A stretch of 64,000 bases of DNA from Theobroma cacao (taxonomy: Eukaryota > Streptophyta > Magnoliopsida > Malvales > Malvaceae), in contig NC_030859.1 in assembly GCF_000208745.1 (NCBI RefSeq), positions 14,229,063 to 14,293,062 of the forward strand, written 5' to 3'. A model generated the notes under the pieces. It was given only the letters and a program-made list of their open reading frames with translations. It was not told the origin of the DNA and searched no databases. This document shows, piece by piece, positions 51,651 through 62,810 of the stretch. Each line of letters starts with the position of its first letter. Position 1 is the first letter of the stretch. Made by a program: the position numbers and the translations under genes.

Positions 51651-53979
51651 ATCCCAAAATAATTTTATCAATTGCCAACTCGTGGCAGCATCATCAATCA
51701 AACTAGACCTATAATGTTTACAAAATAAATCTCCCAATTTACATCAAAACATCCATGTACACATGCAAAAGACCCTTAACTACCAGCGGAGTGACTTTAG
51801 GTGTGAGTATTGCTACTGAATGCTATAGTAAACCTACTGAAAGGTGAGTGTGGGTAGACACCTCAATCTAGGTTCCAACTCCCTCAAAATCTAAAAACCA
51901 AAATATGAAGTTAAAAAGAGTGAGAATAAACTCAGTAAGTGAACATAAGAGGGGAACAAGCAAACGATACTAAAAGTTTTATTTAACCCCGATGCACTTT
52001 TGTTAGAAACAATGCAATTTGTATATCAAAAACTAAATCCAATGCTATGTTGTCATTCAAACCATTTAAAAACATTTGGGAGTTTCCAACCTTCAACATT
52101 CAACCAAATCACATTACATTTCTTAAACATCCCTACTCTATAGTATATGTATATATGTGTATAAGTATTTATGTATATATATATATATATATGTATGTAC
52201 ATATATATATACTTTCAAATATACATCATAAACATTTAGCTCACTCCCAAGAATAGTCAACATTGTCCGATGCATGTAGCCACCGACCTCAACAAAAGTC
52301 ATGTGCACTCCCACACTACACATAGTTGTTATGTTCATGTGCACTCCCACACCGCACATCACCATTACCGTCATGTGCACTCCCACACCGCACACCACCA
52401 TTACCGTCGTGTGCACTCCCACACCACACATACATAGTTATAAATGTCATTTGACCATATCTCCTAAGCCATAGCATATATAACAACATGCAAACAAGAA
52501 ACCTTCCACATAGTTCATTATTTTAGGCCATATATATTGTTACACAATCCAATTTCTAAGGAACATAATAGCAACTATCATGCTACTAGTTACAATATCC
52601 AAGATTCCCAACATATCACATGCCATAATTTACGTGGCAATTCAATATAGTAATTCATGCACATTTGTAATCACATTACGCATTTTGCAACATATGGATA
52701 TCATTCATCAAAGGCTTATTCCCATGCATAATTTTTAAAATGTTCAAATAATTAATTTCAAGTATTTCATTCAAACACATATGCATTTATTTTTTTCCAC
52801 AACATTTTATATGGAAGTTCATTCACCTTTTTTATGCCACCATATAAAACTAACACCACTAAGACCTCAATCCAAGTTGAGTTTTGAAGTACCAATAGAA
52901 CTTATATTTAGCAATAAACACTAATAACCTCAAATAAATCATAAATTTGAACTTAATAATTCCAATAAATATTCACTAGATAAACTACATTTTAACCTAA
53001 TATTTAACCTAGAATTCTAGTCTAATTCACAAACTCATTAAACTAATTATACAGATTTAAAGTTTCCTTACCTCGGTGAGCTTAGGGGTATAAAAATCAA
53101 CAAAATCTAATATTTTCAAGAAAGAGAAAATTTTAAAAAAAAAATTAGAAAGTAAATTCTGAAGTATAAACCGATAAATTTGAAAGTTTAAAAGTTGAAA
53201 GTCTATACATACTAGCTTTAATGAAGATTTGAAGCTAGAAGCTTTAATGTTGATAAAGGTGGAGTACAAATGGAAAATGAAGACAAGAAAGAGAAAGTTC
53301 CTTTCTCTCTCCTAGGGTTCGGTTGACAAGTAAAATGGGGTTGAAAATTGGTAGTTTAGTGAACAAGAAAGAAATAGAAGAATGAAGAACCAAGAAAAGA
53401 AATGAAAAGAAAAAGAGAAAAAAATGTGATTTTCTTATGAAAAGGAAGGTGGTCTTGGGTTGAAGAAAAAAATAACGAAAGGATGGCTTTTAGGGAAAAT
53501 GATGGCCGGTCACTAAGGAACAAAAGAAAGAAAAAAAATGGTGAAAGCTTTCAAAGGAAGCTTTGACCTAGTCAACAAAGAATAAAAATCAAGGGTCAAA
53601 ATAATCCCATTTTGCACATTACTTTATTTATTTTATCTTATTTTATATTTATATTTTTTTTCTTTTATTCTTCCTAATTGAGCTTGTTAAATTTAAAAGG
53701 TAGATTTCAAAGAAAATAAATAGATTTGGTTGAGAAAATGTTATGCTAAAACTCACAAATGGAAATACCATTTTACCCTTTTATCCTAACAACTTTTTTA
53801 TCATCTTCAAATAAATTTAAATAGTAATGGTGTGAATTTCCAAAAACATAAACTTTGAATTTTTTTTTGTTGGTTTTAAAATATTTGATTTAAGCTCACC
53901 AAGGAAATGACAAAATTACCTCAATCCACATCACCGTTCTTACATCAAGTTATGCATCTATAAAAGTCAAGGTTTCAAA
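51397..53979 (-). mobile_element. Solo LTR C2 (inserted in D), TSD AAGAT
   Basis: Starts TGTCATAGCCCAAGTC. AAGAT occurs at 51392-51396 and 53980-53984, and D pol reads RRDED-VGILTSISMP across it. The right terminus is ...GGTTTCAAA, with AA where CA is expected. Length 2583 bp, no internal domain. Holds a (TA)n run at 51589-51648 (with one N at 51611) and a minisatellite at 52299-52437. Same family as C and H. Confidence 0.9.
52299..52437 (-). repeat. Minisatellite of LTR C2, four units of 37 bp
   Basis: Units CATGTGCACTCCCACACCGC + ACAYCACCATTACCGT. Equivalent to the array at 33057-33195. Confidence 0.88.
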
Positions 53980-55440
53980 AAGATGTGGGAATCTTAACAT
54001 CAATCTCAATGCCTTAATTGGGATTCTTTAATGCAATCTGGGTAAAAGTTTCTAACTCACAAGCGTTACAACAACTTTTGGGAAGTATCACCACAGGTAA
54101 AGAGGGTAGTCATTGGACATATAGTGATGGGTTAATCGTTTTCAAGAACAAGGTTTATTGCCAACTTCTTCTTCCTTCTTCAAGCAATAATTTTAACAGT
54201 TCATGCTTAATGCCATAAAAGGTACCAAAAAACTCTCCAACAGGTTTCAACAGATTTTTACTGGACAGAAATGAAACTCTAGGTTCAAGACATGGCTAGA
54301 CCTTGTGAAATTTGCCAAAGGAATAAGTCAAACCACTTGTAACCTGCAGGGCTATTGCAACCTCTCCCAATTCCTACACAAGTAAAGTCAAATATTTCCA
54401 TGGATTTCATAGATGGACTTCCCCTTTCAAATGGAAAAACTATCTTATTGGTAGTGGTAAATCGTTTCTCAAAATATGCACACTTCCTGCCTCTAGTGCA
54501 CCCCTATTCAACTCTCTCAATGGCTTCACTCTTCTTTAACCATATTTTTAAATTACATGGACTACTAGAAACCATTGTTAGTGACCAAGATGTCACATTC
54601 ATAAGTTCCTTCTGGTTTAAGCTGTTCAGGTTGAGTAGCTTTAAATTATCATTCAATTCAGCCTATCATCCTCAAAGTGACGGGCAAACAAAAGTAGTTA
54701 ACCGTGTTATCAAGATGTATCTTCGATGTTTTATAGGAGATTGTCCACGTCGGTGGACAAATTAGGTATCTTGGGCAAAATATTGCTACAACACTAGTTA
54801 CCATTTTTTTTTGAAAACCATTCCCTTTGAACTAGTTTACAATCATTCCCTACCTCGCTTGCCCTCTTATTGTCCAAGTCTTGCACAGGTGGTAGCTGTT
54901 GATATTGAATTGTAGAATAGAAACCTACTTTTGCACGATTTACAAGAACATCTCTTACAAGCTCAAATTATCATGAAGAATGCATACAACGCTCGACATC
55001 AAGAAATCCACTTTGAGGTAGGTGATATGGTCCTTTTAAAACTTCAACCTTATCGAGCACTATCCCTTGCCTCCAAAAGTAATTATAAATTATCTCCTTG
55101 TTTCTATAACCCCTTTCCCATCTCAACTAAAATTGGCTCTACGGCTTATCACCTCTCCCGTCCACCAGAAACTAAAATACACCTAGTATTTCATGTTTCT
55201 TGTTTAAAGAAATTCCATGGCCACAACACCAGTACACCACAGTTGCTTGCAGTTCACAAAGGTGAAATACAACCCACACCTAAAACATCTTAGACTCACG
55301 CACTCTTACAAGCACTTCACAAGTCCTCATTCATTGAGAGTGCCTTTCATTGGTTAAGGCATCATGGGAGCCTATTTCTACTATTTTGAGTCACTATCCA
55401 TCCTTTGCGCTTGAGGTAAAGCACATTCTTGACAGGGAGA
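53980..55440 (+). pseudogene. Element D: integrase and polyprotein end, part 3
   Basis: Plus strand: VGILTSISMP, QLLGSITTGKEGSHWTYSDG (integrase N-terminal lead), CEICQRNKSNHL (zinc CXXC), then LLQPLPIPTQVKSNISMDFI, KYAHFLPLVHPYS, HGLLETIVSDQDVTFISSFW and HPQSDGQTKVVNRVIKMYLR. The catalytic triad is D, D and then Lys where Glu is needed (QTEVVNR in the family, GAA to AAA), so integrase would be dead. It ends with ARHQEIHFEVGDMVLLKLQP and HLVFHVSCLKKFHG. Stops occur at 54030, 54300-54350, 54763 and 54915. It follows part 2 of the same pol after LTR C2. Confidence 0.87.
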
Positions 55441-55444
55441 GTAA

Positions 55445-55910
55445 TGTTAAAAGCTAACAATAGGACCAGCAACTAAGTGAGCCTAACTCAATCAAAGTAG
55501 TTCCCTTTAACCAAGTTTACAAATGTTTTGCACATGGGAAAAGAATAAGAGAGAAGATTAACTATTAATTAATGTGCTAACTGTCATTCTAATTTAAATT
55601 ATTGTGGAGTTAGTTTGTCATTATCTATCATTCTATTTTTTAATTATTATGGAGTCAGTTTTATATTATCTACATGTTCCTAACTAGTTGGAATCAATTG
55701 CCTTTTAATAGGAGGTAGTTGCTTTTTAAAAGGAGTCAATCATGATTAGCCATGCTTGTAATTTAGTTTAAAAAGAGAGTTATAAGGAGGAATAAAGAAG
55801 CATTATTTCTAATCAAATTTTCAATTTTGTGATCAAAGAGTTCTTTCTAATGAGATCTTAATTTTTTATTTTCAAAATAAGTCAAAAATATAGGAAAACT
55901 CATAAACATA
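55445..55910 (+). mobile_element. Element D 3' LTR (right boundary approximate)
   Basis: A purine-rich GACAGGGAGAGTAA (55431-55444) acts as polypurine tract before TGTTAAAAGCTAAC. The following sequence has an LTR layout: a repeated TTATTGTGGAGTTAG word, TATAAGGAGGAATAAAGAAGC near 55782, which could serve TATA/polyadenylation functions, then a TTTTGTGATCAAAGAG stretch. The right end was not resolved. Confidence 0.5.
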
Positions 55911-56339
55911 ACTTGCGAGCTGAGTTGCCTTCAGATTTCAGATTGCAAGATCCCATAACTAGATCACATAGTCAAGGGCCTATAATATTTACCTTCCTCT
56001 GGTCATTAAAGATAATAGATCCAGCCCTAACAACATCATCAAAAGTCAACCCTAGAAGCCCTTCAAATCCCTTATAGATCTAAAAAACTTGCATATTCCT
56101 ATCGTCTCCATCAGCCATGTGTTTAAAACAATGGGTCAATTTATCAATTCAACTATTGCAGCTTTACATACATCTTTCAAATCATTTATATTATAAAAAA
56201 TGCTAGCTCTTCACAACTAATACCACCAGATCTTGGTAGTGAAATTTAACCTAAATGTGTAGGTGACTAACTAACCTTCCTACGGATAGTAACAAGAAGA
56301 AAAAGGTAGGATTTGACCTAAGAAGAATGTCAGGGTTAA
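55911..56339. other. No gene seen
   Basis: Short unclassified segment between the D LTR and a MITE-like repeat; weak resemblance to degraded retroelement sequence only. Confidence 0.35.
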
Positions 56340-56520
56340 GTTGAAGAAAAAATGTTTTTTTACATTTCCCTTTATGAGCCAAGGGAATGACATTCCCTTA
56401 GTTAATTGTAATGACTTTCCCCTGCCAAACACATTCCCTTCCATTTTTGCAAACCAAACGTTGTAAAGTCATTGCAACCATTTAAATTGTAGGGAATGTC
56501 TCCCACTTACACTATAATCG
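56340..56520 (-). repeat. MITE-like terminal segment (reverse of 19926-20060)
   Basis: AAGGGAATGACATTCCCTTA, TTTTTGCAAACCAAACGTTG and AGGGAATGTCTCCCACTTAC; inverse copy of the repeat near 19930. Confidence 0.6.
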
Positions 56521-56934
56521 ATTAAGAGTTTGACAAGGAGTAAGTCCATGAATTTCTTGAAATTTGATGGAATGAAACAAATTGTGAAAGATAAAGGCAA
56601 AGGAGTTAAGTCATGCTATGTGGGACCATTTAAAGTTTTCAATAAGCTAGAGAAATTATGGGTAGATAAGTTTTACTACCATGCTTATCAAGTGTACCTT
56701 ATGTGTGCATGCACCTATGTTAAGGGATCCAAACCAGCCATGGAAAGATAAGTTAAGACTAACTTCGCTTTAAGAAAATTGCTTTTGCGAGGTGTTCGAT
56801 GTGTAAGCACACGAACGGAAAGGTAACTTAGGAAGTCAAAATGGAATAGGAACTCATTCCCATACCAAATAGAAGAATAGTTTTGGATTAAATTCAAAAA
56901 AATTCAGGGGTAAATTTTCTTAAGGGGGAGAGAT
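56521..56934 (+). pseudogene. Element H: Ty3/gypsy polyprotein C-terminal end
   Basis: Plus strand reads KSCYVGPFKVFNKLE, the integrase GPY/F module, then out-of-frame traces of the downstream H..VFHVSML-like block (56680-56715), stops, and a final FGLNSKKFRGKFS then stop and GGEIVK just before the LTR. That tail pattern is usual for chromovirus polyproteins. It is 5'-truncated at the MITE-like repeat. No catalytic parts remain. Confidence 0.6.
56922..56934 (+). other. Polypurine tract of element H
   Basis: AAGGGGGAGAGAT immediately before the LTR start TGTAAAACTC at 56935; sets plus orientation. Confidence 0.7.
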
Positions 56935-58794
56935 TGTAAAACTCTAAATTTTTCTATATGATTAGTGTAGTGTAATGGTAGTGATGTGGACCATGGGAAA
57001 TTTCATCTTTTTACTTCGTGAGCTTCATCAAACATTTTAAATCCAAAATTTTCAAAATTTATGTTTTTGGAAACTTACTTCGTAATTTATTAAATGTATT
57101 TGAAGATTAAAAGAGAAAAAAAAACAAAAAATAAGTATTTTTGACAAAAGGGTAAAATGATAAATTTACCATTTTAACTCTTTTTCCTCCTTCTTATGGC
57201 TAGCCATCATCCAAAACTTTTTTTCTTTCTCTTTTTTTTCTTTTCCAAGTGGTGCCTTCCCCTTCATCTAGCTCAAAAACATTTTCTTCCGAAATTCTTC
57301 GATTTTCTCTTCCTTCATTCCTCTTCCACCTCATCTACAAAGAAAATCCTTAGCATTCTCCATTTCCCCCCATTTCTCTCTCTTCTTCACTTTCCTCCCA
57401 TACTTCCTCACCTTCAAATTGCTCAAGTCTTAAGTTTTGATTCTTCATTTTAAAGCTAGTCAAGGTGAGATTTTGACTCACGAATTTTAAATTTAAAGAT
57501 TTCAATTTTTAGAATTTTCTCTTTCTTCAAAATATTAGGACTTTGTTGATTTTCCACTTCTAAGTTCAACAAGGCAAGAAATCTACAAATTTGTGTAGTT
57601 AATTTAGTGGGTTTATGAGTTAGACTGGATTTCTAGGTTGAATTTTATGTTAAGATTTAATTTAGTTAAAATTTGTTTATAGATTTAATTAATTCCAAAT
57701 TTTAAGATTTAATGTATATGTTGTTAGTGGACAATTTAGGCACGAACTCTTGGTAGTCGATAATTGGTGTCAAGAAAAGGTGACAATTGTGGTGAGTGGA
57801 TATATGTTTTCAAACTTTTTTTGATATGCTAAGCATGTTTGTTTTAAATACCATTTATGATATGAAAATATTGTTAAACACATAATTTATGAGCCTTTAT
57901 GAAATTTCCATGCATGTTTAAATGTTGTTTTCTAACAATCTAAACTCATTTTTGAATGTTCTGACGCATGTTTTAATTATGGTTTATAATACTATTATGT
58001 ATTATGTAGTATTGTAAAATGCATGGCAGACAAGCATTTTACCTATTTTAAATGCCTCGTTTGAAAATGGAATGATAGGATAAACTTGACAATGAAAGAG
58101 TAATGTTGAAAATATCAATCATGGACATAAGATGTATTTAGGAGATTTGTGTTGAATGCATAGCATTAAGCTTGATGCTTAATGAAAGTGTAAATGATTT
58201 CATGCAAATGTAAAAGAAACATGTTTTAGTGGAGATTATCAGAGAAACATGTTTTAGTGGAGACACTCGGAGTTAAAAGACTATAAGTTAGGGATATAAG
58301 ACTCATTAACCTTTATGTACAAAGTTCTAAACTCTTGCTAGCAGGAGTGATGGTGCTAGCCATATGTGGTGTAGGGATATAATGCATGGCTAAGGGCAGA
58401 AGTGCCCTCACATGATATTGCATGAATTGTTAGTGGCTATATGCACCAAACAACTATAGATAGCTAGGCTATAACATTATTCTAGGGTTAAAGTACCCTC
58501 AGACCATGATGATGATCTTCATGGGTAGTCTCCACACTAATGATAAATGTTTATAGTGAAACTTTAGACTTTGAAACGATTTTCTTGATTGATTTTAATT
58601 TTGAATCTAAAGTTTGTTCTTTACTTGTTTTTATGCTTGAGTGAAGTCTCAAACTTGAGCATGAAGCATAAAGTACGCTTAACTTCTTACAAAGGACTCA
58701 AACTAGGAAATTTGAAAGTGAAAATATGGGTTTTAAGCATGAGGTATTCATCCCCATGAAAAAGGTGCTAATACCTAGAAGGCAAAATACATTC

Positions 58795-59012
58795 CAAAAG
58801 CATTCTGCCACAAAGGTATCGATACCCTTCCCTTAAGTATCGATACCTAGAAGGCAAAAGGCAGAATGCACTCCAGAAGCATTCTGCCACAAAGGTATCG
58901 ATACCCTTCCCTTAGGTATCGATACCTAGAAGGCAGAATGCATTCCAAAAACATTTTTTCACTAAGGTATCGATACCTTCCTTTTAAGTATCGATACTAG
59001 CTATTCATTTTC
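58795..59012 (+). repeat. GGTATCGATACC word array, about 2.5 units
   Basis: Alternating phrases AAAGGTATCGATACCCTTCC, CTTA(A/G)(G)TATCGATACC, TAGAAGGCA and CATTCTGCCACAAAGG form repeats of about 85 bp in the U3 part of LTR H. TATCGATA occurs six times and is palindromic. Confidence 0.85.
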
Positions 59013-59710
59013 TCAAAAAGGTACATTTTTAAAGGCTTTTCAATGGCACTTGCTTGCCTACTTCAAATTAACTTTCTAATGAGATTTAGAAACATTCAAT
59101 TTCACCTAAATAACTTTCAATTGCTTTACGCGCTCAAGTATTTGACTTATTAGTTAGTACATAATCTCCTTTTCAAAAAGAGTAGGGTTCGAATCTTCCT
59201 TCCTCCAAATATATATATATATATATAACTTTCAACTACTTTACCTTTACATGTTTTATGCATAAACATCAAATTATCCTAAATTTCTCTTTTGAAAATA
59301 TTTGTTAACCCATGTTTTACATAAAAATGTTAGCTATATCAACTGTTGGAAAACAAAAGGGGTTTACTTTCATTGGCTTTTCTTTAAATTACATATTCAT
59401 GAATCGAACTTACATGGCTATAAAATTACATGGATTTATATTAAAAATTCATGCATTTAGCTTGTCTCCCTTCCACATATCTATTCACTGAATTTTATAC
59501 TCATCCTTTCAAATTCATGTTGTGTTTTCATATCAATAAAGTGATCGACTTAGCATCCTAGGGGGACTCTCCAATCATATCTCAATAGCTGTCTACTAAC
59601 AGCATTTGTTAAGTGTTGTTAGCTAATCTTCGGTCCACTCCACTGTTCATGTCAAGTAATTTATTTTGTTTTAACAGTGTTGGCATACATCGATCATGAA
59701 CTTTGTATTA

Positions 59711-59712
<2 letters not shown>

Positions 59713-59745
<33 letters not shown>
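59713..59745. repeat. TA microsatellite
   Basis: Pure TA run adjoining the left end of the Tigger-like element. Confidence 0.9.
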
Positions 59746-59752
<7 letters not shown>

Positions 59753-60503
59753 TATTAAATCTCAATGATTTAATACTTTTAGGACCATGAAAAAGTACTA
59801 ATTACTATAGATATTATTTAATCGATAAATTAATAATTTATTTATTTATACATCAATTAATAAAAATTTAATTCATCAAGATATTCTTTATTTTTTTTTT
59901 CAAAACATTAAACTTAATATATGTATTGTATATTGAGGTTATACGAATATTACCTAATTACCAAATTACAAATTATCATTATTTTATGGACTTGTTTAAC
60001 CATAATAAGTTCATGAATGTAAGTAGTCTCTATAAATAGAAGCATGGATATATCCATTTGGCAAATATGTCATGGGAAATAACAAAGAAGACGAAGTTGA
60101 AGGCAATAGTTCTATATTGAAGCTTATCTTGTGTAAACATGCGCTCAAAGGAACAATTACATTACATAATTTTCTCTTACAATACAAAAACACTGCGTCA
60201 GAGCTTTTTAATTCACTGAAAAAAGTTAAAGATGAGGTCCAAGAAAACATCAATTTCAAAAAAAAACAAGTAATATTGGAGTCATATTTTACAAAAACCT
60301 TATAATTGAGTCATATATATATATATAATTTTGATATATAAGGAGATTATTAATTTATATATCAAGTGGGGCCTATGTGTTTTTTTTTAGAAATATATTA
60401 TCTTATAAATTTAACAAATTATTAATTAACACATTGGTCTCAAGTTGGGACCAGCTAAAAATATTATTTAATCAAAGTTATTAATTTATAGAGGTTATAC
60501 TAT
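59753..60503 (+). mobile_element. pogo/Tigger-like (Tc1/mariner) DNA transposon remnant
   Basis: The ends are imperfect inverted repeats: TATTAAATCTCAATGATTTAATA on the left against TATAACCTCTATAAATTAATA (reverse complement of the right end). Both carry GGACCA/GGGACC words (59781, 60448) and abut TA. Interior AT-rich arms surround a short ORF at 60072-60305. Target duplication of TA is plausible but hidden by TA-rich flanks. Confidence 0.55.
60072..60305 (+). pseudogene. 77-aa ORF, C-terminal remnant of a Tigger/CENP-B-like transposase
   Basis: Reads MGNNKEDEVEGNSSILKLIL, then TLHNFLLQYKNT, LKKVKDEVQENINFKKKQ and ends ESYFTKTL. I recognise the helical end TLHNFLLQ...KVRDEL...NFKKKQ..IESYF as the C-terminal tail of plant pogo/Tigger transposases. 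The CENP-B DNA-binding and DDE domains are absent, so this is a leftover inside a deletion derivative. A CTATAAATA (60030) precedes it by about 40 bp, so it might be transcribed; a role is not implied. Confidence 0.5.
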
Positions 60504-60532
60504 ACATATCTTTATATGTATATATATATTAA

Positions 60533-60695
60533 GCACACAACATGTGCATTGAAACATCAAGGTTAGGCGTGCTTATTTGATAATTAGAATATTATGAGAA
60601 TATTTACCTATGGTATGACTTATATGTTCATATATGTGGTTACATACATATGAAAATGTTGAATGATTTTCCATATTAAAACAATATGTGGCATG

Positions 60696-60747
<52 letters not shown>

Positions 60748-60919
60748 GTTCAGCACACGAGATGTGCATTGATACATCAAGGTTAGGCACGTTTATTTGA
60801 TAGTTGGAATATTATGAGAATATTTACCTATGGTATGACTTCTATGTTTATATATGTGGTTACATACATACCAAAATGTTGAATGGTTTTCCATATTAAA
60901 ACAATATGTGGTATGCTTA
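60533..60919 (+). repeat. 220-bp tandem duplication split by a TA run
   Basis: GCACAC...GTGCATTG...ACATCAAGGTTAGGC...CAATATGTGG starts at 60533 and again at 60753, about 185 bp per copy with few differences, separated by (TA)n at 60697-60739. Confidence 0.88.
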
Positions 60920-60956
60920 TGTCAGTTTGTTTATAAGGCTTGCTTAGGTCTAGTTG

Positions 60957-61056
60957 TCACATCTTGATTTCAATGACTTAACCAATGCAAGGGTCGAATG
61001 GGAAGGGCTCACTCAACTCAAGCAAGCCTTAAAATAGTAGACAAAATTTAGATAAC
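60957..61056 (-). mobile_element. LTR end in minus orientation, head-to-head with LTR H end
   Basis: TGTCACATCTTGATTTC at 60957 and CTCAAGCAAGCC at 61017-61028 reproduce, reversed, the GGCTTGCTT...GTGACA end of this LTR group. It directly abuts the plus-oriented GGCTTGCTTAGGTCTAGT of LTR H. Confidence 0.55.
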
Positions 61057-61179
61057 ANATATATAGTATATATATATATATATTTCTATATGTATATGTA
61101 TATGTAAATGTAAATTGTAAAATGAAAATGAAATGCAAATGTAGATGTCAAACCCTGCCTATCAAAAGTCAAAAAAATG
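61057..61179. repeat. TA-rich microsatellite and AT-rich spacer
   Basis: Contains one N at 61058 and TATATG/TGTAAATG runs; no gene. Confidence 0.6.
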
Positions 61180-61335
61180 AAAAAAGAAGATAGAGTTTTC
61201 AAGTTCAAGAATTCTCTCCTATAAAATTCTCTCTTGTAAAATCATCTTTTATCAAAATCATTAATAAAAATCATTTCAAACCTTTTTGTTCAATGACATA
61301 CATTTTCTTCAACTCCGGAGATCCTTGGGTGACTT

Positions 61336-61348
61336 TGGTATCAGAGCC
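61336..61348 (+). other. Primer binding site, initiator tRNA-Met, 13/13 match
   Basis: TGGTATCAGAGCC, the full complement of the plant initiator tRNA-Met 3' end, used by caulimovirids and many LTR elements for minus-strand priming. TTGGGTGACT precedes it rather than an LTR terminus ...CA. Confidence 0.8.
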
Positions 61349-61619
61349 ACCGAAGAAAAGGTATTTCTTGAAAGATTTTATCATTTTATAACATTGCTTT
61401 TATTTTTCGAGTTTTAGTTTTAATTGTTTTATTAGTACTATATCAATTTCTGTTGAGACCTAAGGATAACAGTCTAGGCCATGAGTTAGGCATTAAAGAC
61501 AACTCTCCTTCCTGTAGGTAGAAAAAGATATTGTCTTAAGAGCAGTATAAGCCCCTTTTAGTAAGAAAATAATTTCATAGTTATAAAATGCTCCATTTTT
61601 TAAAAACTACCTCTTGTTC

Positions 61620-62810
61620 CAGCTCGGCATCTAACCAAAACCAATCCGTTAATAAAGAAAATCTTCATTATGAAAATATTATTCAAGAAATAGATAACTG
61701 AAAAATTCCTAAGGTTCTTCAAAATCAAATATATAAATCCTCAACTTTTCATGCTTTACATTTAAATTCTTTCTGTGGATATCTAATCAAAACTAAAGAA
61801 AAGGGGATACCTATTCAAAATCAATATGAAAACATCCATCTTTTGGATCAAGAACAATTGAAAAACTCAAAAACCAAAAAGATAATTATATCCACTTTGG
61901 ATTAGTACAAGTAGGAGCTAAACCTCCTACTAAGGAAGGACTAGATACGTCCATCCTTATAGCTCTAAGAGATAAAAGACATCTACATTTTAATGATTCT
62001 TTGCTAGGAACAGTAGAAACAAGCCTTTGTAGAGGACCAATACATTTCAATTGTTTCCCAAATTTCATGGTATCATTAAAGGATAGAAACATCCTGAATT
62101 CTTTAACGCTTCAAATTCAAACACATAATTATAAAATGAGGCCAAGGTCAGAACCATTAACCTTGGTATACAGATTATATTACAAAGCTATGTACTTTAT
62201 TATCAATACTAAGGCCTTGATTTACAGCCCAAGAGGAGAAACTCTCTTAATTCAGACAGATATGTCTAGATCCCATAAACCCATACCCATAATCATTCAA
62301 TGGCATGAAGTACAACTTCCAAATAGATGGAAACTCGAAGGATCCATGACTCCTGTTACCATCCAAAATACTGAAATAAACCATGTAGCATAATATAGAA
62401 ATGGTTCTGTAGAACTTGTATTCAAAAAACCTACAAGAATACCTCCAAGACAGTCTTTTGATCTAGGACATAGCACAGCCTCTATAAGAAGCCTAAACAT
62501 TTTAAGAGAAAACTTGTCTACACATAGAACACACTTTAGAACTGCTAGAGCTTCTGTTTCTTCCACCATTAGGACAAATTTACAGGGAATAGATAATTCC
62601 TCAAATATACCTCAACCCATATATAATAGGCAAGAAAACAGCCCAACAAATTCTCCCAATATGTCTCCAACATATTCATCAATGACTAATAATCCAAATA
62701 TAAATACAAATGATACAGAAAACTCAAAAATATTTGTATTAGAAAAAGAATTTGTAATTGATAAAGCATGGTGTAGAAAACATTTTTATTCTAGCAAAAA
62801 CAAGTAAAAA
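61620..62810 (+). pseudogene. Pararetroviral movement-protein-like region, broken
   Basis: A frame from about 61620 has a stop near 61700 and a frameshift near 61875. The best-preserved stretch runs from about 61885 to the stop at 62391 and contains a HFGLVQVG motif (from 61893), then an LLGTVETS block and an FNCFPNF block, in the order seen in caulimovirid movement proteins (30K superfamily, which widens plasmodesmata in living viruses). After that stop the frame goes on through a polar, Ser/Asn/Pro-rich linker to 62808, as in polyproteins where the movement domain is N-terminal. Stops and the frameshift prevent any full product. Assigned by motif recognition only; the genus is uncertain. 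Confidence 0.6.

Larger units (their letters stand above)
56935..60956 (+). mobile_element. Element H 3' LTR with nested insertions
   Basis: Starts TGTAAAACTCTAAATTTTTC and shares ATGGTAGTGATGTGGACCATGG, GCTAGCCATCATCC (57201) and leader layout with LTRs C and C2 read in reverse. The right end has TTTATAAGGCTTGCTTAGGTCTAGT (60930-60956), the R/U5 end of that group, then stops abruptly. Inside lie a TATCGATA word array (58790-59010), the Tigger-like element (59753-60503) and a 220-bp duplication. The ORF at 57196-57453 is LTR leader DNA. Confidence 0.65.

Noticed and set aside
57196..57453. 85-codon frame MASHHPKLFFFLFFFF with signal-peptide look
   Set aside because: It lies in the leader part of LTR H right after the conserved GGCTAGCCAT motif, and corresponds to the non-coding strand of C and C2 leaders.
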